This document shows, piece after piece, positions 9,170 to 17,870 of a stretch of DNA of 53,154 bases. The position numbers and the translations under genes were made by a program. The notes under the pieces are model-generated. The model had not been told where the DNA came from. It did no database searches and worked only from the letters and a program-made list of their open reading frames with translations. Positions within the stretch are counted from its first letter, which is position 1. Every line of letters starts with the position of its first letter. The stretch spans positions 1-53,154 of the forward strand of contig CAJUAB010000029.1 in NCBI GenBank assembly GCA_910583845.1, in the 5' to 3' direction. This DNA comes from an uncultured Acetatifactor sp. (GTDB lineage: Bacteria > Bacillota > Clostridia > Lachnospirales > Lachnospiraceae).

Positions 9170-10708
9170 ATGCACAAGAGAGGATATGGATTTCGGATGC
9201 TGGTAAAAACTTCGATCGTCTGCTTTATAATGATTTTATATATGGTGGGTTTTTACTATCGGAAACCCCACATTCCCACAAAGTCCACCAGGATCTTCCA
9301 GGCGCTGACAATTGTGGCGCTGCTGAACACGATGTTTGATCTGATCACCATTTACACCGTCAATCACAGAGACAGGATTCATGAGGGCGTCAATCTGATC
9401 GCGCACATCATCTATCTGATGTCTATTCTGGGATTTGTATATCTGCTGTTTATATATCTCAGAAGTTTTCTGGAGAGAAACCACACCTTTTCAGCGGCGG
9501 CAAGGATCTGTCAGAACATCCCGTTCGCCGGATCGAGCCTGGGAATCCTGGTGCTGCCCATCACCTATGTGCATGGGCGTACAACGGATTATTCGCTGGG
9601 GCCCAAAGCGTATGCCCTGTACATGAGCCTGGTGATCTACCTGGTTCTGATTCTGTATTATTGTCTTCGTTATTGGGAGGAACTGGATGGAGACAAGAGG
9701 CTGGCGATTCTTCTGGCGGTGCCCGGCTATGCAGTGGTTGCAGTGGTTCAGATGATCCTGCCGGAGACGCTGATTGTGATTGTCGCCTCCACGCTGATCA
9801 TGCTGGGACTTATTCTCAGCAATGAGAATACGGAAAAATATATGGATGAAAAAACATCCCTGTTCAATCAGTATTCCCTTGAAACCGTGCTGGAGGAAAT
9901 GGATTTAAAGAAGCAGAAGATGTCCGTGGCGGTTCTCTGCTTTTGCAGGACGGAGAGTAATCCGGACTGGAGACAGAGTGACCGGATTCTGCGGGATATC
10001 CACAGGGAGATAAAGTCCAACCGCCTGCAGGGATACCGGGTCTGTGAAAACGGTGTGGTTTTTATCACCAATTCCAGGGATAAAGCGGAGACGGTGCTGG
10101 GAGAGGTCCGAAGCGTCATGGAAGACAGATACGGAAAGGAGAACCTGATCCTGGAAACGCTGCTTCTGACGGAGGAGAGCTGTGGCACAAAGCACGACTG
10201 TATGTGCAGCGTTATTGCCTTCTGTACGAAAGTGGGCAGTCATATTGCCTACATCGACTATCTGACGCAGATCTATAACCGCAACGCCTTTGAACGGGAT
10301 CTGGAGAATGTGCAGGACAGCAGCGGCGGCTATTATGTGATTGCGGACCTGAACAATTTAAAGCTCGTGAACGACACCATGGGACATTCCGCAGGGGATG
10401 AACTGCTGCAGAGCTTCGCGCGTATGCTGTCAGATGTGGTGGGGGAAGAGGGAAGGGTCTACCGTCAGGGCGGGGACGAATTTGCTGTCCTGTACCGCGG
10501 AGACGCGCAGCGGCTGGCGGAGGCGTTACAGGAGCGATGCCGGGTCCATAACCGGATCAGCAATATTCCTGTCAGCTATGCCATCGGATACTGCGCGTTA
10601 AGCGAAAAGGATTTCCTGGATGTGGCGGACAGGAGGATGTATGCGGACAAAAAGAGAGTCAAGCAGCAGGAGGGCCTATGGGGAACAAGGGATATGACAC
10701 GGTCATAA
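9170..10708 (+). CDS. Membrane-bound diguanylate cyclase (GGDEF protein)
   Basis: This 512-residue protein has about seven hydrophobic segments in its first 230 residues, a linker domain, and a C-terminal GGDEF domain (about 350-500) with intact GGDEF in RQGGDEFAVLYRG. It would make cyclic di-GMP from two GTP at the membrane. The usual RxxD inhibitory site just before GGDEF is absent (RVYRQ is found there), so product inhibition may be weak. The N-terminal part may sense a ligand. It overlaps the next gene by 31 bases. The nearby Tad pilus and flagellin genes are typical outputs of cyclic di-GMP control, but a link is only inferred. The start could also be the Met ten residues in (MLVKTSIV). 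Confidence 0.88.
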   Translation: MHKRGYGFRMLVKTSIVCFIMILYMVGFYYRKPHIPTKSTRIFQALTIVALLNTMFDLITIYTVNHRDRIHEGVNLIAHIIYLMSILGFVYLLFIYLRSFLERNHTFSAAARICQNIPFAGSSLGILVLPITYVHGRTTDYSLGPKAYALYMSLVIYLVLILYYCLRYWEELDGDKRLAILLAVPGYAVVAVVQMILPETLIVIVASTLIMLGLILSNENTEKYMDEKTSLFNQYSLETVLEEMDLKKQKMSVAVLCFCRTESNPDWRQSDRILRDIHREIKSNRLQGYRVCENGVVFITNSRDKAETVLGEVRSVMEDRYGKENLILETLLLTEESCGTKHDCMCSVIAFCTKVGSHIAYIDYLTQIYNRNAFERDLENVQDSSGGYYVIADLNNLKLVNDTMGHSAGDELLQSFARMLSDVVGEEGRVYRQGGDEFAVLYRGDAQRLAEALQERCRVHNRISNIPVSYAIGYCALSEKDFLDVADRRMYADKKRVKQQEGLWGTRDMTRS

Positions 10709-12549
10709 GAGCAGTCAAAGTCGCTTTGATAGGGCTTACTCTTTTATCCTTTGCCAAAGCCATATGGATCAGCCTGGATATTGACGAGTCCTATGCCGTA
10801 GCCTGCGCGTATCGTATGACGCGGGGGGACAGGCTGGTCAGGGATATGTGGGAACCTCATCAATTCAGCGCGTTTCTGACCGCGCTGTTTGCGGCACCTT
10901 TCATCCGGATACGGGGGAACACAGACTGTCTGGTGATATGGCTGCGGGTGATGGGCGGATTGATCCATGCGGGTATGGGGTGGATTCTGTACAGGCAGCT
11001 GCGAAAGAAGATCAGGCCCTTTTTGGCTTTCTGCGTCATGATTCTGCACTTGAATTTTTTGCCCAAATGGGTGCAGATGCCGGAGTTTGAACTGATGCAT
11101 TACTGGTGCCTGCTGGGGATTTTCCTGCTACTGAATGCCTATTTTGAGAATGTGAGGCCCCGGATCTATCTTCCCTTTCTGGGAGGCTGCCTGTTAGTAA
11201 TCAGTATGATGTGTTACCCCACAATGATCTTTCTGTATCCTGTATATATTCTCGCGATCTGTATGCTGGAGAGGCAATATCATGGCAAGGGGGCAATCCC
11301 GGGGAGCAGTGTTTCTTTTACGCTGGGATGTCTTCTGACAGGAGGATTGTTTCTGCTGTGCCTGCTTCGCTATATGTCGCCGGGCGAGATGAGGAGATAC
11401 ATCTCTTATATTTTTATGGATACATCCCACGGCGTTTACTCCATGGGGGAAAAGTGGGCAATTTACGGGAGACAAATACAGGAACAGGCAGGAGTGTATG
11501 GCGGATATCTTCTGACGGCGGCAGGAGGGATGCTGGTTCTGGAGCTGATCTACAGATTTGTGCTGCATCGGGGCAGCACAGGCGGCCCTGCCCATGTGCC
11601 AGGTGAGAAACGACAGAACGGCCCGCGGTGCAAAAGCCGGGATATATGCCCGGCAGGCGGCGGGAAGAGGCAGGGAACGGTAGGGCTGGCGGCGACAATG
11701 ATTTTGACGTTGGCGGCTTTGCTGACGCAGATCAGAGCTATAGTGGGTTTTCTTTTTGAGGATGAAAACCAGTTTTTCTTCCAGACGCGTTATGTGGCGG
11801 TGATACTGCCGGGGCTGCTGATCTGTGTCTTTTTATACAGGAAAATGTCCCTCTGGCTCTATCTGTGCGTCCTTCCGGGGTGCGCGTCTGTGGCGGCAGT
11901 CCTTTTTGTCACAAATATGGATACGAATACCACCTATGCGAAAGCATTTATAGGCGTACTGGGTGGCCTTTTGATTCTCTGCGAATATGGAGAAAACATC
12001 GCGCCCTCTTTCCATAGAAAGATTCTTACGGTTCTTACCTGTGGGTTGGGAGGAATGCTGCTGGCAGGTCTCTTCGTGTGCCGTCTGGTACTGATCCGGG
12101 TATCCGGCTGTCAGCCTGTCACGATCCGGGCATCCCTTGAAAAAATGGAGTATGGACCGGAGAAGGGAATCTATGTTCTGGCGGATACCGCCCATATATG
12201 GAACGACAATTATCAGGAGCTGCAAGGTACAATTCACAGGGAGGACCGGTTGTTATATATCGGGGCCGAAAACCTGATCTATGTGGAGACGGAGGCGCTG
12301 CCCGCCACACCCTCCACCCAGGGAACGGTCGTTTATAATGAAATGTTCCTGCGCTATTACGAAGAACATCCGGACCGTGTGCCCAATGTCATTGTATATG
12401 ACAAGACCTTTGGGGAAAACCCGGTGTATTCTCTGTATTACGGGTTTTCGCTCCAGAACCCGGAGTTTTTTCACTGGATTGAGGAGAATTACCGTGACGC
12501 CCGGCAGACGGAGACAGAGCATTTGATCATTCTGAGGAAACAGGGATGA
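10678..12549 (+). CDS. Polytopic membrane protein, GT-C glycosyltransferase-like
   Basis: This 623-residue protein has about eleven membrane segments. Early in the first outer loop lies an acidic pair (ISLDIDESYA), followed by DMWEPHQFSAFL, which resembles the first-loop motif of ArnT/PMT-type GT-C glycosyltransferases that use lipid-linked sugars. A soluble C-terminal domain (about 490-623) faces outside. The start has AGGAGGG 5 bases upstream and lies inside the end of the diguanylate cyclase gene, so the two are translationally coupled. The substrate is unknown. It could be a membrane protein of another fold that shares the DE motif by chance. Confidence 0.6.
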   Translation: MGNKGYDTVIRAVKVALIGLTLLSFAKAIWISLDIDESYAVACAYRMTRGDRLVRDMWEPHQFSAFLTALFAAPFIRIRGNTDCLVIWLRVMGGLIHAGMGWILYRQLRKKIRPFLAFCVMILHLNFLPKWVQMPEFELMHYWCLLGIFLLLNAYFENVRPRIYLPFLGGCLLVISMMCYPTMIFLYPVYILAICMLERQYHGKGAIPGSSVSFTLGCLLTGGLFLLCLLRYMSPGEMRRYISYIFMDTSHGVYSMGEKWAIYGRQIQEQAGVYGGYLLTAAGGMLVLELIYRFVLHRGSTGGPAHVPGEKRQNGPRCKSRDICPAGGGKRQGTVGLAATMILTLAALLTQIRAIVGFLFEDENQFFFQTRYVAVILPGLLICVFLYRKMSLWLYLCVLPGCASVAAVLFVTNMDTNTTYAKAFIGVLGGLLILCEYGENIAPSFHRKILTVLTCGLGGMLLAGLFVCRLVLIRVSGCQPVTIRASLEKMEYGPEKGIYVLADTAHIWNDNYQELQGTIHREDRLLYIGAENLIYVETEALPATPSTQGTVVYNEMFLRYYEEHPDRVPNVIVYDKTFGENPVYSLYYGFSLQNPEFFHWIEENYRDARQTETEHLIILRKQG

Positions 12550-12597
12550 GGGAGTGGGCTTCCATTATCTATAATTGGCATTGACAGGAGGAGGGTT

Positions 12598-13821
12598 ATG
12601 TACGATTATCGGCAGGCAATCGAGGACATTATGCGGCAGGAGGTGGAGTCCGGACGGATCGCGGGAGCGGGCTATCTGTTGATCCAGGGGGGCCGGGAGC
12701 GGTATTTTGGGACCTGTGGCTATGCGGACAGAGAAAGACAGCTGCCCATTTCCAAAGACACAATTTTCCGGCTTTTTTCCATGACAAAGCCCATAACGGC
12801 AGCGGCGGTCATGCTTCTGGTGGAGCGGGGGCGGCTGGATCTGCGGGACACGGTGGGGCAGTACCTGCCCTGCTTCAGGAATCAGACGGTATGGAATCCG
12901 GAGGGGGAGCCTCTGCCGGCAAAGCGGGAGACCACGATCTATGATCTGCTGAATATGACTTCCGGTATCCCCTACCCCGAAAACTGGGAAGGGTGCAGCC
13001 CTTCAGGACTGTTGATGGACAGGCTGTTTCAGAAGCTGAAAAAGGCCCAGGCCCAGGGGCAGCGGTTGTCCACCAGGGAATGGATGGAGCGCATAGCGGA
13101 GGTTCCCCTGGTGTTTCAGCCGGGAGAGCGCTGGATGTACGGCCTGTCCGCCGATGTGCTGGGCGCGGTGGCGGAGGTGGTGACAGGGAAGCGTTACGGA
13201 GCCTTTTTGCAGGAGGAGATTTTCAGGCCTCTGGGTATGGAGGATACCGGATTTTATGTGCCGGAGGATAAGCAGCGGCGTTTTGCCCAGAACTATATCT
13301 GGAACGAGGAGACGAAAGCGCTGGAAATCTATGAGGACTGTAATCTGGGAGAATATTATGGCGAAGACGTATCTTTTGAGTCCGGCGGAGCGGGATTGGT
13401 GTCCACTATGGAAGACTACAGTCATTTCGCGCAGATGCTGCTGGGAGGCGGCGTATATAACGGCGTCCGGATTCTGGGAGAAAAGACGGTGGCGTTCATG
13501 CGTCAGGACAGGCTTTCCCCCCGGCAGAAGGGGGCGCTGGACTGGGACAGCAATCTGGGCTGCGGCTATGGATGCCTGATGCGGGTGCTGACAGATCAGG
13601 GAGCGGCGGGAACCATCGGCAGCCTGGGAGAATACGGCTGGGACGGCTGGACAGGTAATTATGTGACGATTGATCCGGCGGATGATATGGTGATGCTGTA
13701 TTTCATCCAGAGATGCGGCTACAGCAGCTCTTCCGCCCTGCGCAGGCTGCGAAATATCACTTATGGGGCGCTGGACAGACTGGAGAAGGGCATGGATGCT
13801 ATTGTTGAAGGAACAGAGTAA
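12598..13821 (+). CDS. Serine hydrolase, beta-lactamase (class C/EstB) family
   Basis: This 407-residue protein has the SxxK catalytic motif as SMTK (Ser61 and Lys64) in FRLFSMTKPITAAAVM. A tyrosine motif is in RWMYGLSADVLG, and a GGAGLVST segment follows, as in beta-lactamase-related esterases. No signal peptide is visible, so it is probably a cytoplasmic esterase or amide hydrolase rather than a secreted penicillin-binding protein. GGAGGAGGG sits just before the ATG. It is followed by a terminator. The substrate is not predictable. Confidence 0.87.
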   Translation: MYDYRQAIEDIMRQEVESGRIAGAGYLLIQGGRERYFGTCGYADRERQLPISKDTIFRLFSMTKPITAAAVMLLVERGRLDLRDTVGQYLPCFRNQTVWNPEGEPLPAKRETTIYDLLNMTSGIPYPENWEGCSPSGLLMDRLFQKLKKAQAQGQRLSTREWMERIAEVPLVFQPGERWMYGLSADVLGAVAEVVTGKRYGAFLQEEIFRPLGMEDTGFYVPEDKQRRFAQNYIWNEETKALEIYEDCNLGEYYGEDVSFESGGAGLVSTMEDYSHFAQMLLGGGVYNGVRILGEKTVAFMRQDRLSPRQKGALDWDSNLGCGYGCLMRVLTDQGAAGTIGSLGEYGWDGWTGNYVTIDPADDMVMLYFIQRCGYSSSSALRRLRNITYGALDRLEKGMDAIVEGTE

Positions 13822-13830
13822 GAGGAGCAG

Positions 13831-13856
13831 AAAGCCGGTGAGCAGCCACCGGCTTT
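13831..13856 (+). terminator. Terminator after the serine hydrolase gene
   Basis: Perfect 10-bp stem AAAGCCGGTG/CACCGGCTTT with loop AGCAGC. The T run is only three long, so termination may be partial. Confidence 0.65.
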
Positions 13857-14093
13857 CTGATGTGCCGATTGGAACATATTTTCAGTAAATGATCTTATGT
13901 AATCAAAGTGTATCTATGCGGTTTATATATTGCAGTTCATCCTGTATGGTTTTTGTGTGATAGGCTGTCAATTCGGAATTTCGTGCGGCAGATGTCACTT
14001 TAGTAAAAGAGTCTGCCTGAAATACACCTGCCGCACAGTACAGGGCAGGTATATTTTCCGTGATGGCGCTTTTTTATTGAAAAATTCTTTCTA
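13857..14093. other. Intergenic stretch with an inverted repeat
   Basis: No gene is supported on the plus strand. ACCTGCC (14026-14032) and GGCAGGT (14044-14050) form a hairpin downstream of the minus-strand small peptide gene, which could be its terminator, although the T tract is poor. A 109-residue plus-strand frame crossing this region is the antisense of the small gene. Confidence 0.4.
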
Positions 14094-14204
14094 TTATTCC
14101 GTGAAATCCGTCTCGGCAGCTACGGCGGAAACTACAGAAGAAACCACAGCGACGACTACAGCAACAATAATGACCAACAATCCCCCAGCCAACAATATAA
14201 ACAT
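14094..14204 (-). CDS. Small hydrophobic membrane peptide (36 aa)
   Basis: Too short for routine ORF calling, but well supported. On the minus strand an ideal ribosome site (CAGGAGGG) lies 7 bases before the ATG, and a promoter with 17-base spacing lies 39 bases further up. The peptide is nearly all hydrophobic: MFILLAGG, then a Val/Ala/Ile-rich helix, ending in ETDFTE. That gives one membrane span with a short acidic tail outside or inside. It is transcribed divergently from the Tad pilus operon. No family is recognised. Possible roles are a type I toxin-like peptide or a regulator of a membrane complex; both are guesses. Confidence 0.6.
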   Translation of the reverse strand: MFILLAGGLLVIIVAVVVAVVSSVVSAVAAETDFTE

Positions 14205-14242
14205 ATATTTGCCCTCCTGCCTGATCTGCAATTTTACTATAA

Positions 14243-14271
14243 AGTATAACGTGTTCTGACCAAAAAAACAA
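14243..14271 (-). promoter_or_regulatory. Promoter of the 36-aa membrane peptide
   Basis: On the minus strand TTGTTT (plus 14266-14271), a 17-base spacer and TATACT (plus 14243-14248). Confidence 0.6.
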
Positions 14272-14307
14272 CTACCATATATATTTTTTTTATTTTCGCT
14301 ATCACTA

Positions 14308-14336
14308 TTGACAAATCAGCAAAAAGGGTGTATCTT
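14308..14336 (+). promoter_or_regulatory. Promoter of the Tad pilus operon
   Basis: A perfect TTGACA (14308-14313), a 17-base spacer and TATCTT (14331-14336). The start would be near 14343, leaving a leader of about 230 bases before tadA. It is back to back with the small-peptide promoter at 14243-14271. Confidence 0.65.
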
Positions 14337-14342
14337 TTGAAC

Positions 14343-14573
14343 TACCCTATATAGGACAGGGAAGAACATCTTTTCTTCCCACAATATTTCATTTTTCAGG
14401 TGAATCTCCGTTTTCGGAACTTACCCTTGATCAGAGAATTAGGAACAGGCAATGAAGTACATGGGCGCATTGACGAATGCACGGATGTATGACCGCTTCC
14501 TTTTGACCTGTCAATTGCATGGGCAAAAGGAAAGAATGATTTCAACAGAAAGGACAGGTGATCTTTTTTCTAC
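14343..14573 (+). promoter_or_regulatory. Long structured leader of the Tad operon
   Basis: The leader folds into nested helices: GTACAT (14457-14462) with ATGTAT (14485-14490), enclosing GCATT (14467-14471) with AATGC (14476-14480). Next comes a 9-bp stem TTCCTTTTG (14497-14505) with CAAAAGGAA (14524-14532). The loop of that stem begins with ACCTGTC (14506-14512), which is complementary to GACAGGT (14553-14559) at the weak ribosome site, so a pseudoknot or switch is possible. No known riboswitch class could be matched. The position before a pilus operon suggests regulation of translation or elongation. Confidence 0.45.
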
Positions 14574-15740
14574 ATGACAGACGCATTTAGGGGAGCAGGA
14601 ACGGCAGCCGTCCTGGAGGCGGATTTGTCCGCTCTGCTGGGCAGGTTGGTGGACGACTATTCTACCAAAAAGCAGCCGTCCCTGATCCAGATGAAAAAGG
14701 GGCTGATCAGCAGGGAGAGCTTCTTAGAGGAGGTTACGCAGTACGCGCAGCTTACCTATGAGATAAACCCGGAGCAGGCCTGCGAACTGACAGACCGGTT
14801 TGAGCAGTATATCTTTGGGTATTCCCGGATCTCGCCGCTGATCGATGATGCGGAGATATCGGATATCCGTATTGTCAGTTATGACAATATCCGCGTTAAG
14901 CGGCAGGGACGGCGTATGGACGCCGGTATATGCTTTATGTCGGAGAAGGAATACCGGCAGTTCGTGGACTACGTAGCCACAAAAAACCAGGTCAATATCT
15001 CCAACTTAAACGCCATACAGCGGTTTACGGACGCGGACAGTCATCCCGATTTCATTCTTCGCTTCACCGTTTCCATGCCCCTGGTAAACACCTACAGCGA
15101 GCCCTATCTGTGTATCCGCAAGGTGCCCAGAGATTTCCCGGAGATGGGGGAGCTGATCCGCCGGGGCATGCTGGACCGGGAACTGGCACAGCTCCTGATC
15201 TGCCGTTTCCGGACCGGTTCCACGCTGGTCTGCGGCGGCAATTCCTCCGGCAAGACGACGCTGCTCAACGCTCTTAAAGAAACCTTGCCGGACGATGTGG
15301 CTATTCTGGTGACCCAACAGGCGGACGAACTGACCACCAAGCGGCATCCGGATATGATGTTTCTGCACTCTCTGCCGGGCAGTGGGGAGAGCCAGGTCAG
15401 CTATGACCTGAAGAATATCAGCATTGCGGGCCTGACCATGGATGTGGACTTTTTTATCATCGGGGAGGTGAAGGGAGACGAGGCCCTGTATCTTCTGAAC
15501 GCGGCTTACACCGGACAGCTCTGCGCCGCCACGATTCATGCCCCCGGCGCCGACAAGGCGGTGAATAAGCTGGTGGATTATGCCATGTACGGCAGCCGTT
15601 ATTCCCGGGAGGAGCTCATGAATATGATGGAATGTTTTACCACGGTGATCTTTATGGAAAAATACAGGGTAAAGCAGGTGTTCGCGAATCGGGGTTGGAA
15701 CCGGGAGACTAAGGAGATGGATTATGAGCGATTATTTTAA
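14574..15740 (+). CDS. tadA: Tad/Flp pilus assembly ATPase (CpaF/TadA family)
   Basis: This 388-residue secretion ATPase powers assembly of the Flp pilus at the inner face of the membrane. An N-terminal domain (1-110) precedes the RecA-like core. The Walker A loop is GGNSSGKTT, a variant of the usual GGTGSGKTT that still fits GxxxxGKT. Walker B and following motifs are FFIIGEVKGDEA and ATIHA. An in-frame stop lies just upstream of the ATG at 14574. The only ribosome-like site (AGGACAGG) is about 15 bases away, so translation may be weak or regulated by the leader. It overlaps tadB by 17 bases. Confidence 0.9.
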   Translation: MTDAFRGAGTAAVLEADLSALLGRLVDDYSTKKQPSLIQMKKGLISRESFLEEVTQYAQLTYEINPEQACELTDRFEQYIFGYSRISPLIDDAEISDIRIVSYDNIRVKRQGRRMDAGICFMSEKEYRQFVDYVATKNQVNISNLNAIQRFTDADSHPDFILRFTVSMPLVNTYSEPYLCIRKVPRDFPEMGELIRRGMLDRELAQLLICRFRTGSTLVCGGNSSGKTTLLNALKETLPDDVAILVTQQADELTTKRHPDMMFLHSLPGSGESQVSYDLKNISIAGLTMDVDFFIIGEVKGDEALYLLNAAYTGQLCAATIHAPGADKAVNKLVDYAMYGSRYSREELMNMMECFTTVIFMEKYRVKQVFANRGWNRETKEMDYERLF

Positions 15741-16668
15741 GGTACTTTTGCTGGCGGAACTGGCGGTGGGATATACGGTGCTGTTTCTGTGGATCAGCCG
15801 GGAGAGCATATTGCGCCAGCTGTGGCACAGAGCCTATGACTCCCTGGAGACGGCCGCCGCCAGAAGAGTCCGGGACAACCGGCGCAGTTTGCAGATGCTC
15901 CGGGCGAAGAGGGGGTTCTGGCAGCGTATGGAGCTGAGACTGTTATACAGCGGGATCAGCAGGCGATTTCCGTTTCTGACACCGGAACTCTGGATCTTGG
16001 GCAACCTGGCGGCAGGCATGGCGGTTTATTTTCTGGCGCTATTGCTGGGCGCGGCCTGGCAGCGGGCTCTGATAGCGGCGGGCGGCACGTGGCTGCTGAT
16101 CTCTGTGGCGGTGAATCAATGCATGAGCCGTAACTATAACGCGACAGACGAAAACCTCATGAAATTTCTGGATTTTCTGGGAAATTACAGTATTACCTCC
16201 GGCGAGATCACGGCAGTGCTGGGACAAGTCAGCCCCTATGTGGGAGAGCCGCTGCGGGGAGTGCTGGATGCCTGCTACTATGAAGCCCAGACCTCCGGCG
16301 ATACCAGCATCGCGTTGCTGGCCATGGCGGAGAAGATTCAGCACCCCAAGTTCCAGGAACTGGTCAGGAATCTGGAAGTCAGCCTGCGGTATTCGGCGGA
16401 CCTGACGGTGCTGGTTTCCCAGAGCAGGCGCTCTCTCAGGGAGTATACCCGGATGCGGCAGGAGCGCAAATCCCTGGTGCGGGAGGCCTGGGTAAATATT
16501 GTGATTCTGGGGGCGATGATTCTGGTGATTCTGAAAGCGCTGGAAGCCCTGGTGGGGATTCCGCTGTCGGAGATCATGCTTCACTCCCTGCCCGGAATCG
16601 GCGCTCTGACAGTGATCGGCGTGATCCTGCTGTTGTTCTACAGGCAGGTGCGGATGCTGGATCATTGA
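15724..16668 (+). CDS. tadB: Tad pilus membrane platform protein (TadB-like)
   Basis: This 314-residue protein has membrane segments near residues 5-23, 95-130 and 255-305 and a cytoplasmic middle with the type II secretion F-domain pattern (LEVSLRYSADLTVLVSQSRRSLREYTRMR). TadB and TadC form the inner-membrane platform on which the ATPase acts. It overlaps tadA by 17 bases and is followed by the tadC-like gene after 57 bases. The assignment to TadB rather than TadC is by gene order. Confidence 0.8.
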   Translation: MSDYFKVLLLAELAVGYTVLFLWISRESILRQLWHRAYDSLETAAARRVRDNRRSLQMLRAKRGFWQRMELRLLYSGISRRFPFLTPELWILGNLAAGMAVYFLALLLGAAWQRALIAAGGTWLLISVAVNQCMSRNYNATDENLMKFLDFLGNYSITSGEITAVLGQVSPYVGEPLRGVLDACYYEAQTSGDTSIALLAMAEKIQHPKFQELVRNLEVSLRYSADLTVLVSQSRRSLREYTRMRQERKSLVREAWVNIVILGAMILVILKALEALVGIPLSEIMLHSLPGIGALTVIGVILLLFYRQVRMLDH

Positions 16669-16725
16669 GCCGCAGGGGCGGAAAAAGGGGGATCATCAGA
16701 TCGATGAGGGAGGATGGTAATTCAT

Positions 16726-17568
16726 ATGGAATATTTGACAATACACAGGATATTACAGGGAATACAGTTGGTGACGGCATTGCTGATCGGCGTAGAGTGG
16801 GTCTGCGTGATGAGCGGCGGACATACCGGGGAAGTGGTGCTGCGGGCGTATGACACTTTCTGCATGCACGCCCGCGGTAAAAAGGGAAGGCTGTGGGATT
16901 ATGAAAAATGGGAGGCATTTCTGCGGGTGAACGGCGCGGCTTACCATTTTGGGAAATGGATCAATCCGGTGAGCTATCTGACCCTTTGCCTGGCATTGGC
17001 GGGGGCGGGATTCCTGATCGGTCTATCCCGGGGACTGCCGGTGGGACTGGCCGGAGCGGTACTGGCGGCATTTTTGCCGGGTATCCTGCTGGAGCGCATG
17101 AACCGCCGGGATAATGAAGCCATGCTGACAGAATTGAATCTGGTTTACAATGCGCTGGCCATACAAATCAGGGCAGGTGTCTATGTCACGGACGCTCTGG
17201 CGGAAGTGTATGGAAGTGTAAAACAGATCCGGCTGAGGGACGGTCTGGAGTCTCTGGCTGGCGACATTGTGATGAAAGCGGATCTGGATCAGGCGCTGGA
17301 ACGGTTTCAGGGACAGTTCAGCAATCGGTATATTGATACCCTGTGCATCACGATTCTCCAGGCCATGGAATCGGGACAGGCGGTGGAACTGTTGGGAGAT
17401 ATCGCGGATCAGATCAAGGATATGGAACTGACAATGCAGAGCCGCAGGAAGGAGAGACTGGACCGCAGTATCACCTTCTATCAGCTGGGAATCTTTGCCG
17501 CCATCATTGCGGTGGTGCTGTACGCCTGTGTGGAGCACATGTTTATGAACAATATGTTTTGGAGTTAG
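16726..17568 (+). CDS. tadC: Tad pilus membrane platform protein (TadC-like)
   Basis: This 280-residue protein has membrane segments near the N-terminus (LQGIQLVTALLIGVEWVCVM), in the middle (about 85-125) and at the C-terminal end. Its cytoplasmic F-domain-like stretch includes LNLVYNALAIQIRAGVYVTDAL. It would pair with TadB. The start at 16726 is chosen because GGGAGG (16708-16713) is correctly spaced for it; the earlier ATG at 16714 directly abuts that site and is unlikely. Fifth-order Tad genes such as tadZ are not seen nearby. Confidence 0.8.
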   Translation: MEYLTIHRILQGIQLVTALLIGVEWVCVMSGGHTGEVVLRAYDTFCMHARGKKGRLWDYEKWEAFLRVNGAAYHFGKWINPVSYLTLCLALAGAGFLIGLSRGLPVGLAGAVLAAFLPGILLERMNRRDNEAMLTELNLVYNALAIQIRAGVYVTDALAEVYGSVKQIRLRDGLESLAGDIVMKADLDQALERFQGQFSNRYIDTLCITILQAMESGQAVELLGDIADQIKDMELTMQSRRKERLDRSITFYQLGIFAAIIAVVLYACVEHMFMNNMFWS

Positions 17569-17605
17569 AAGATATGCGGAACACAAATCAAAGGAAGGAG
17601 AATGA

Positions 17606-17860
17606 ATGATGAGTAGAAATCATATTACAGGGAAAGGTTTTATCGGCAGAAGAGCAAAAAGGGCATTGGAGTATATCTGGCGGGAGAGACTGCACCCCAT
17701 TCTGACAGGCAGGAGCAGCGGAATTGACGGGCTGCTGGTGACGGTGGGGCTCTGTATCATCGCCTTGCTGCTCTGTGTGGTGATGAAAGACAGACTGGAA
17801 GTGTTTATCGGCAAAGTGGTGGACGCGCTGACTGTAAAGGCCACAGGCATTTTGGGCTAG
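17606..17860 (+). CDS. flp: Flp-type pilin (type IVb pilin, Flp1-like)
   Basis: This 84-residue protein has a basic N-terminal leader of about 40 residues ending near RSSGIDG, then one hydrophobic helix (LLVTVGLCIIALLLCVVM) and a short soluble end (KDRLEVFIGKVVDALTVKATGILG). That matches the Flp1-like pilins of Gram-positive Tad loci. Cleavage after a glycine by the TadV peptidase encoded at the end of the locus is expected; the usual glutamate at +5 is not present. AAGGAAGGAG precedes two tandem ATG codons, and the second, at 17609, is equally possible. Confidence 0.8.
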   Translation: MMSRNHITGKGFIGRRAKRALEYIWRERLHPILTGRSSGIDGLLVTVGLCIIALLLCVVMKDRLEVFIGKVVDALTVKATGILG

Positions 17861-17870
17861 GAGGCGGCGT

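Noticed and set aside
13930..14259. Plus-strand ORF of 109 residues
   Set aside because: It is antisense to the small membrane peptide gene, has low-complexity Thr/Ala runs and no ribosome site.
14440..14500. Cyclic di-GMP riboswitch (class I or II) in the Tad leader
   Set aside because: Only a short stretch (CAATGAAG...ATGGGC) recalls class II. The 3' core is missing and class I landmarks are absent, so only an unclassified structured leader is reported.
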